NCBI GenBank assembly: GCA_965224845.1
Contig: CBDDAJ010000015.1
Span: 434,001 to 498,000, forward strand
Source: Wocania_A sp965224845
Lineage (GTDB): Bacteria; Bacteroidota; Bacteroidia; Flavobacteriales; Flavobacteriaceae
DNA length: 64,000 bases
Reading direction: 5' to 3'
Under the pieces are notes generated by a model that was not told the origin of the DNA, did not search any database, and worked only from the letters and a program-made list of their open reading frames with translations. Made by a program: the position numbers and the translations under genes. This document shows, one piece after another, positions 61,301 to 64,000 of this stretch (the first letter of the stretch is position 1; each line of letters starts with the position of its first letter).

Positions 61301-64000
61301 CCGCCTCATTACCACACTCCCAAAGTAGAGATATGTTACCGTAAGGATCAGCCCCGTTTATTCTTAGGTTTTCTGAGGTCGTTCCGTTTTGATTAAAGAA
61401 TGCCGTACTACCACTACCTGCCGTCCAATCCATTGACCATTCAGGTATATTGGCTTGTAAATTCAATTGAGAAGCTTCACTGCCTGAAGCTTTGATAGCA
61501 ATATTTTGCATGGGTCTTCCTAATCCGTCAAAATAAGTAATTTGTTCAATAACGTCATTATTGCTAGTAATAGCATTAGGGCTATCCATAGGGTTTTGAT
61601 AGCTACGTGTATAAATATAGTTTTCATCACTCTTCGTAGCTGAAGTATAGGTATTACTTGTCGTTCCAAAGTTTGTACCTGATGTGTTAATTGCTTGATC
61701 GTCCTTATTTTCTACATAACCTGCTGGACGAGTACATGAACGTTGAGTAGCATTTGGATCTCCAAAACCATCACCATCGGTATCTGCATACCATATTGGA
61801 CCAAGATTAATTGTGTAATTTACCGTCTGGGCTGAACTCCAACACCCTGAACTATTGTTTCTTGCTCTTAAGTAATAAACCGTGCCTGTAGTTCTTGTAA
61901 CTGTACTTGCTGAATTACTGGTACTGGTCCCTCCACTACTACTTTGCCAATATAAAGTCTGTCCGCTGGGGTGACTCCCTCTGGTTAATACAGTACTGCC
62001 ACAATTGTTGGTAATGGTTGGAGTACCTGGAGTTGCCGGGACACTGTTGATACTATAATTTATCGTTCGTGCTGAACTCCAACACCCTGAACTATTGTTT
62101 CTTGATCTTAAGTAATAAACCGTGCCTGTAGTTCTTGTAACTGTACTTGCTGAATTACTGGTACTGGTCCCTCCACTACTACTTTGCCAATATAAAGTCT
62201 GTCCGCTGGGGTGACTCCCTCTGGTTAATACAGTACTGCCACAATTGTTGGTAATGGTTGGAGTACCTGGAGTTGCCGGGACACTGTTGATACTATAATT
62301 TATCGTTCGTGCTGAACTCCAACACCCTGAACTATTGTTTCTTGATCTTAAGTAATAAACCGTGCCTGTAGTTCTTGTAACTGTACTTGCTGAATTACTG
62401 GTACTGGTCCCTCCACTACTACTTTGCCAATATAAAGTCTGCCCACTGGGGTGACTCCCTCTGGTTAATACAGTACTGCCACAATTGTTGGTAATGGTTG
62501 GAGTACCTGGAGTTGCCGGGACACTGTTGATACTATAATTTATCGTTCGTGCTGAACTCCAACACCCTGAACTATTGTTTCTTGATCTTAAGTAATAAAC
62601 CGTGCCTGTAGTTCTTGTAACTGTACTTGCTGAATTACTGGTACTGGTCCCTCCACTACTACTTTGCCAATATAAAGTCTGCCCGCTGGGGTGACTCCCT
62701 CTGGTTAATACAGTACTGCCACAATTGTTGGTTATAGTTGGAGTACCTGGAGTTGCCGGGACACTGTTGATACTATAATTTATCGTTCGTGCTGAACTCC
62801 AACACCCTGAACTATTATTTCTTGATCTTAAGTAATAAACCGTGCCTGTAGTTCTAGTTACCGTACTTGCTGAATTACTGGTACTGGTCCCTCCACTACT
62901 ACTTTGCCAATATAAAGTCTGTCCGCTGGGGTGACTCCCTCTGGTTAATACAGTACTGCCACAATTGTTGGTAATGGTTGGAGTACCTGGAGTTGCCGGG
63001 ACACTGTTGATACTATAATTTATCGTTCGTGCTGAACTCCAACACCCTGAACTATTGTTTCTTGATCTTAAGTAATAAACCGTGCCTGTAGTTCTTGTAA
63101 CTGTACTTGCTGAATTACTGGTACTGGTCCCTCCACTACTACTTTGCCAATATAAAGTCTGTCCGCTGGGGTGACTCCCTCTGGTTAATACAGTACTGCC
63201 ACAATTGTTGGTAATGGTTGGAGTACCTGGAGTTGCCGGGACACTGTTGATACTATAATTTATCGTTCGTGCTGAACTCCAATCACCCTGAACTATTGTT
63301 TCTTGCTCTTAAGTAATAAACCGTGCCTGTAGTTCTAGTTACCGTACTTGCTGAATTACTGGTACTGGTTCCTCCACTACTACTTTGCCAATATAAAGTC
63401 TGTCCGCTGGGGTGACTCCCTCTGGTTAATACAGTACTGCCACAATTATTGGTAATGGTTGGAGTACCTGGAGTTGCCGGGACACTGTTGATACTATAAT
63501 TTATCGTTCGTGCTGAACTCCAACAGCCAGAACTATTATTTCTTGCTCTTAAATAATATACTGTACCAGAATTTCTTGTAATAGATGTGCTTGAGCTACT
63601 TGTACTGGTACCATTAGAGCTACTTTGCCAATACCAGGTAATGCCGCTTGGCGAACTTCCTTTTGTTAATATAGAGCTCCCGCAATTGTTTGTTACAGTT
63701 GGGGCGCTTGGAATACTCGGCACACTATTAATACTATAATTTATCGTTCGTGCTGAACTCCAACACCCTGAACTATTATTTCTTGCTCTTAAGTAATAAA
63801 CTGAACCTGTAGTTCTACTAATTGTTGTCATTGAATTACTTGTACTGGTACCACTAGAACTACTTTGCCAGTACCAGGTAATGCCGCTTGGTGAACTTCC
63901 TTTAGTTAGTACCGCACTGCCACAATCGTTAACTACAGTCGGAGCACTAGGAGTAGCAGGAACCGTATTAATACTGTAACTCTTATTACTTGAAGAACTA
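58371..64000 (-). pseudogene. RHS/YD-repeat protein with tandem 80-residue units, frame broken
   Basis: The reading frame enters from the right edge, so the 5' end is outside. It encodes at least nine ~80-residue units (WSSARTINYSINSVPATPGTP, NNCGSTVLTRGSHPSGQTLYW, TVYYLRARNNSSGC). A linker with WYADTDGDGFGDPNATQRSC follows, then DENYIYTRSYQNPMDSPNAI and a long YD-repeat region with the DUF6443-type ITYFDGLGRPMQ start and YDNLDRPVLTQDA, YDDNGNMLSDQNKGI repeats. An extra base at about 63283 in one repeat turns GGG TGT TGG into a TGA stop. A four-A run at 58379-58382 (three expected) ends the frame at 58371, just before the conserved PFGLKHKGYN core. The largest intact piece is 58371-61589 from an internal ATG. 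Either error may be a sequencing artefact. Confidence 0.8.
61830..64000 (-). repeat. Tandem 240-bp repeat array within RHS gene
   Basis: Seven copies between about 61,830 and 63,500 are almost identical at the DNA level with an exact 240-base period. Two or more diverged copies follow to the window edge (differences such as SAPTVTNNCGSSILTKGSSPSGITWYWQ). Each encodes 80 residues. High identity implies recent expansion by recombination. The array continues beyond the window. Confidence 0.95.

Noticed and set aside
61830..64000. CRISPR array suggested by regular repeats
   Set aside because: The 240-base units are contiguous coding repeats without unique spacers.

Overview
The window is low-GC chromosomal DNA from a member of Bacteroidota, almost certainly a (probably marine) Flavobacteriaceae. 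The evidence is TAnnTTTG-type promoters with few Shine-Dalgarno sequences, type IX secretion sorting domains (types A and B), a PID-CTERM-like protein, a PNGase F-like protein, a sulfatase, an MG2/TonB-plug protein, and gene orders such as fabH-accB-accC and DUF177-rpmF.

Layout. 1-5.4 kb: partial MFS transporter, recJ, a PNGase F-like secreted protein, OsmC and an AhpD-like protein. 5.4-6.65 kb: two tandem short-ORF/terminator units that look like attenuators, then a small TPR protein with a very basic tail. 6.68-8.8 kb: the most unusual part. A tightly packed tRNA array (Tyr, Asp, Glu, Lys, Leu, Leu, Phe) contains odd members, including a Leu gene with a 50-nt insertion in its T loop. It is followed by three tRNA-like units in which the 3' half (T arm plus 3' acceptor strand) precedes the 5' half (D arm plus anticodon arm). 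The clearest is a circularly permuted tRNA-Met(CAT). Large structured non-coding stretches and two terminators surround these units. 9.1-14 kb: a slipin/SPFH protein directly downstream on the same strand, and a convergent operon of a small unknown protein, a DUF4132-type protein and a DUF695-RraB fusion. I treat 5.4-14 kb as a candidate RNA-centred accessory locus.

14-43 kb is largely housekeeping: a small-molecule kinase, an inositol monophosphatase-family enzyme, a giant FG-GAP/ASPIC/haloperoxidase-like secreted protein, a UDG-alkaline phosphatase-rsmI cluster, tdk-alr, mscL, asd, a TonB-plug protein, M28 and S9 peptidases, an ABC ATPase, a GreA-like protein, an FAD oxidoreductase, a sulfatase, accC-accB-fabH, rpmF-DUF177, pdxA and ribE.

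43-64 kb is surface-related and accessory: a PID-CTERM-like peptide, a periplasmic TPR protein, a seven-gene type II secretion/type IV pilus-like operon with no ATPase or secretin in view, a REP-associated transposase remnant with two sets of palindromes, a tail-fibre-like protein, a 1284-residue T9SS type B protein, a small lipoprotein pair, and a decaying RHS locus. The RHS protein carries at least nine tandem 80-residue units and is interrupted by a one-base insertion in a repeat and by a frameshift near its 3' end.
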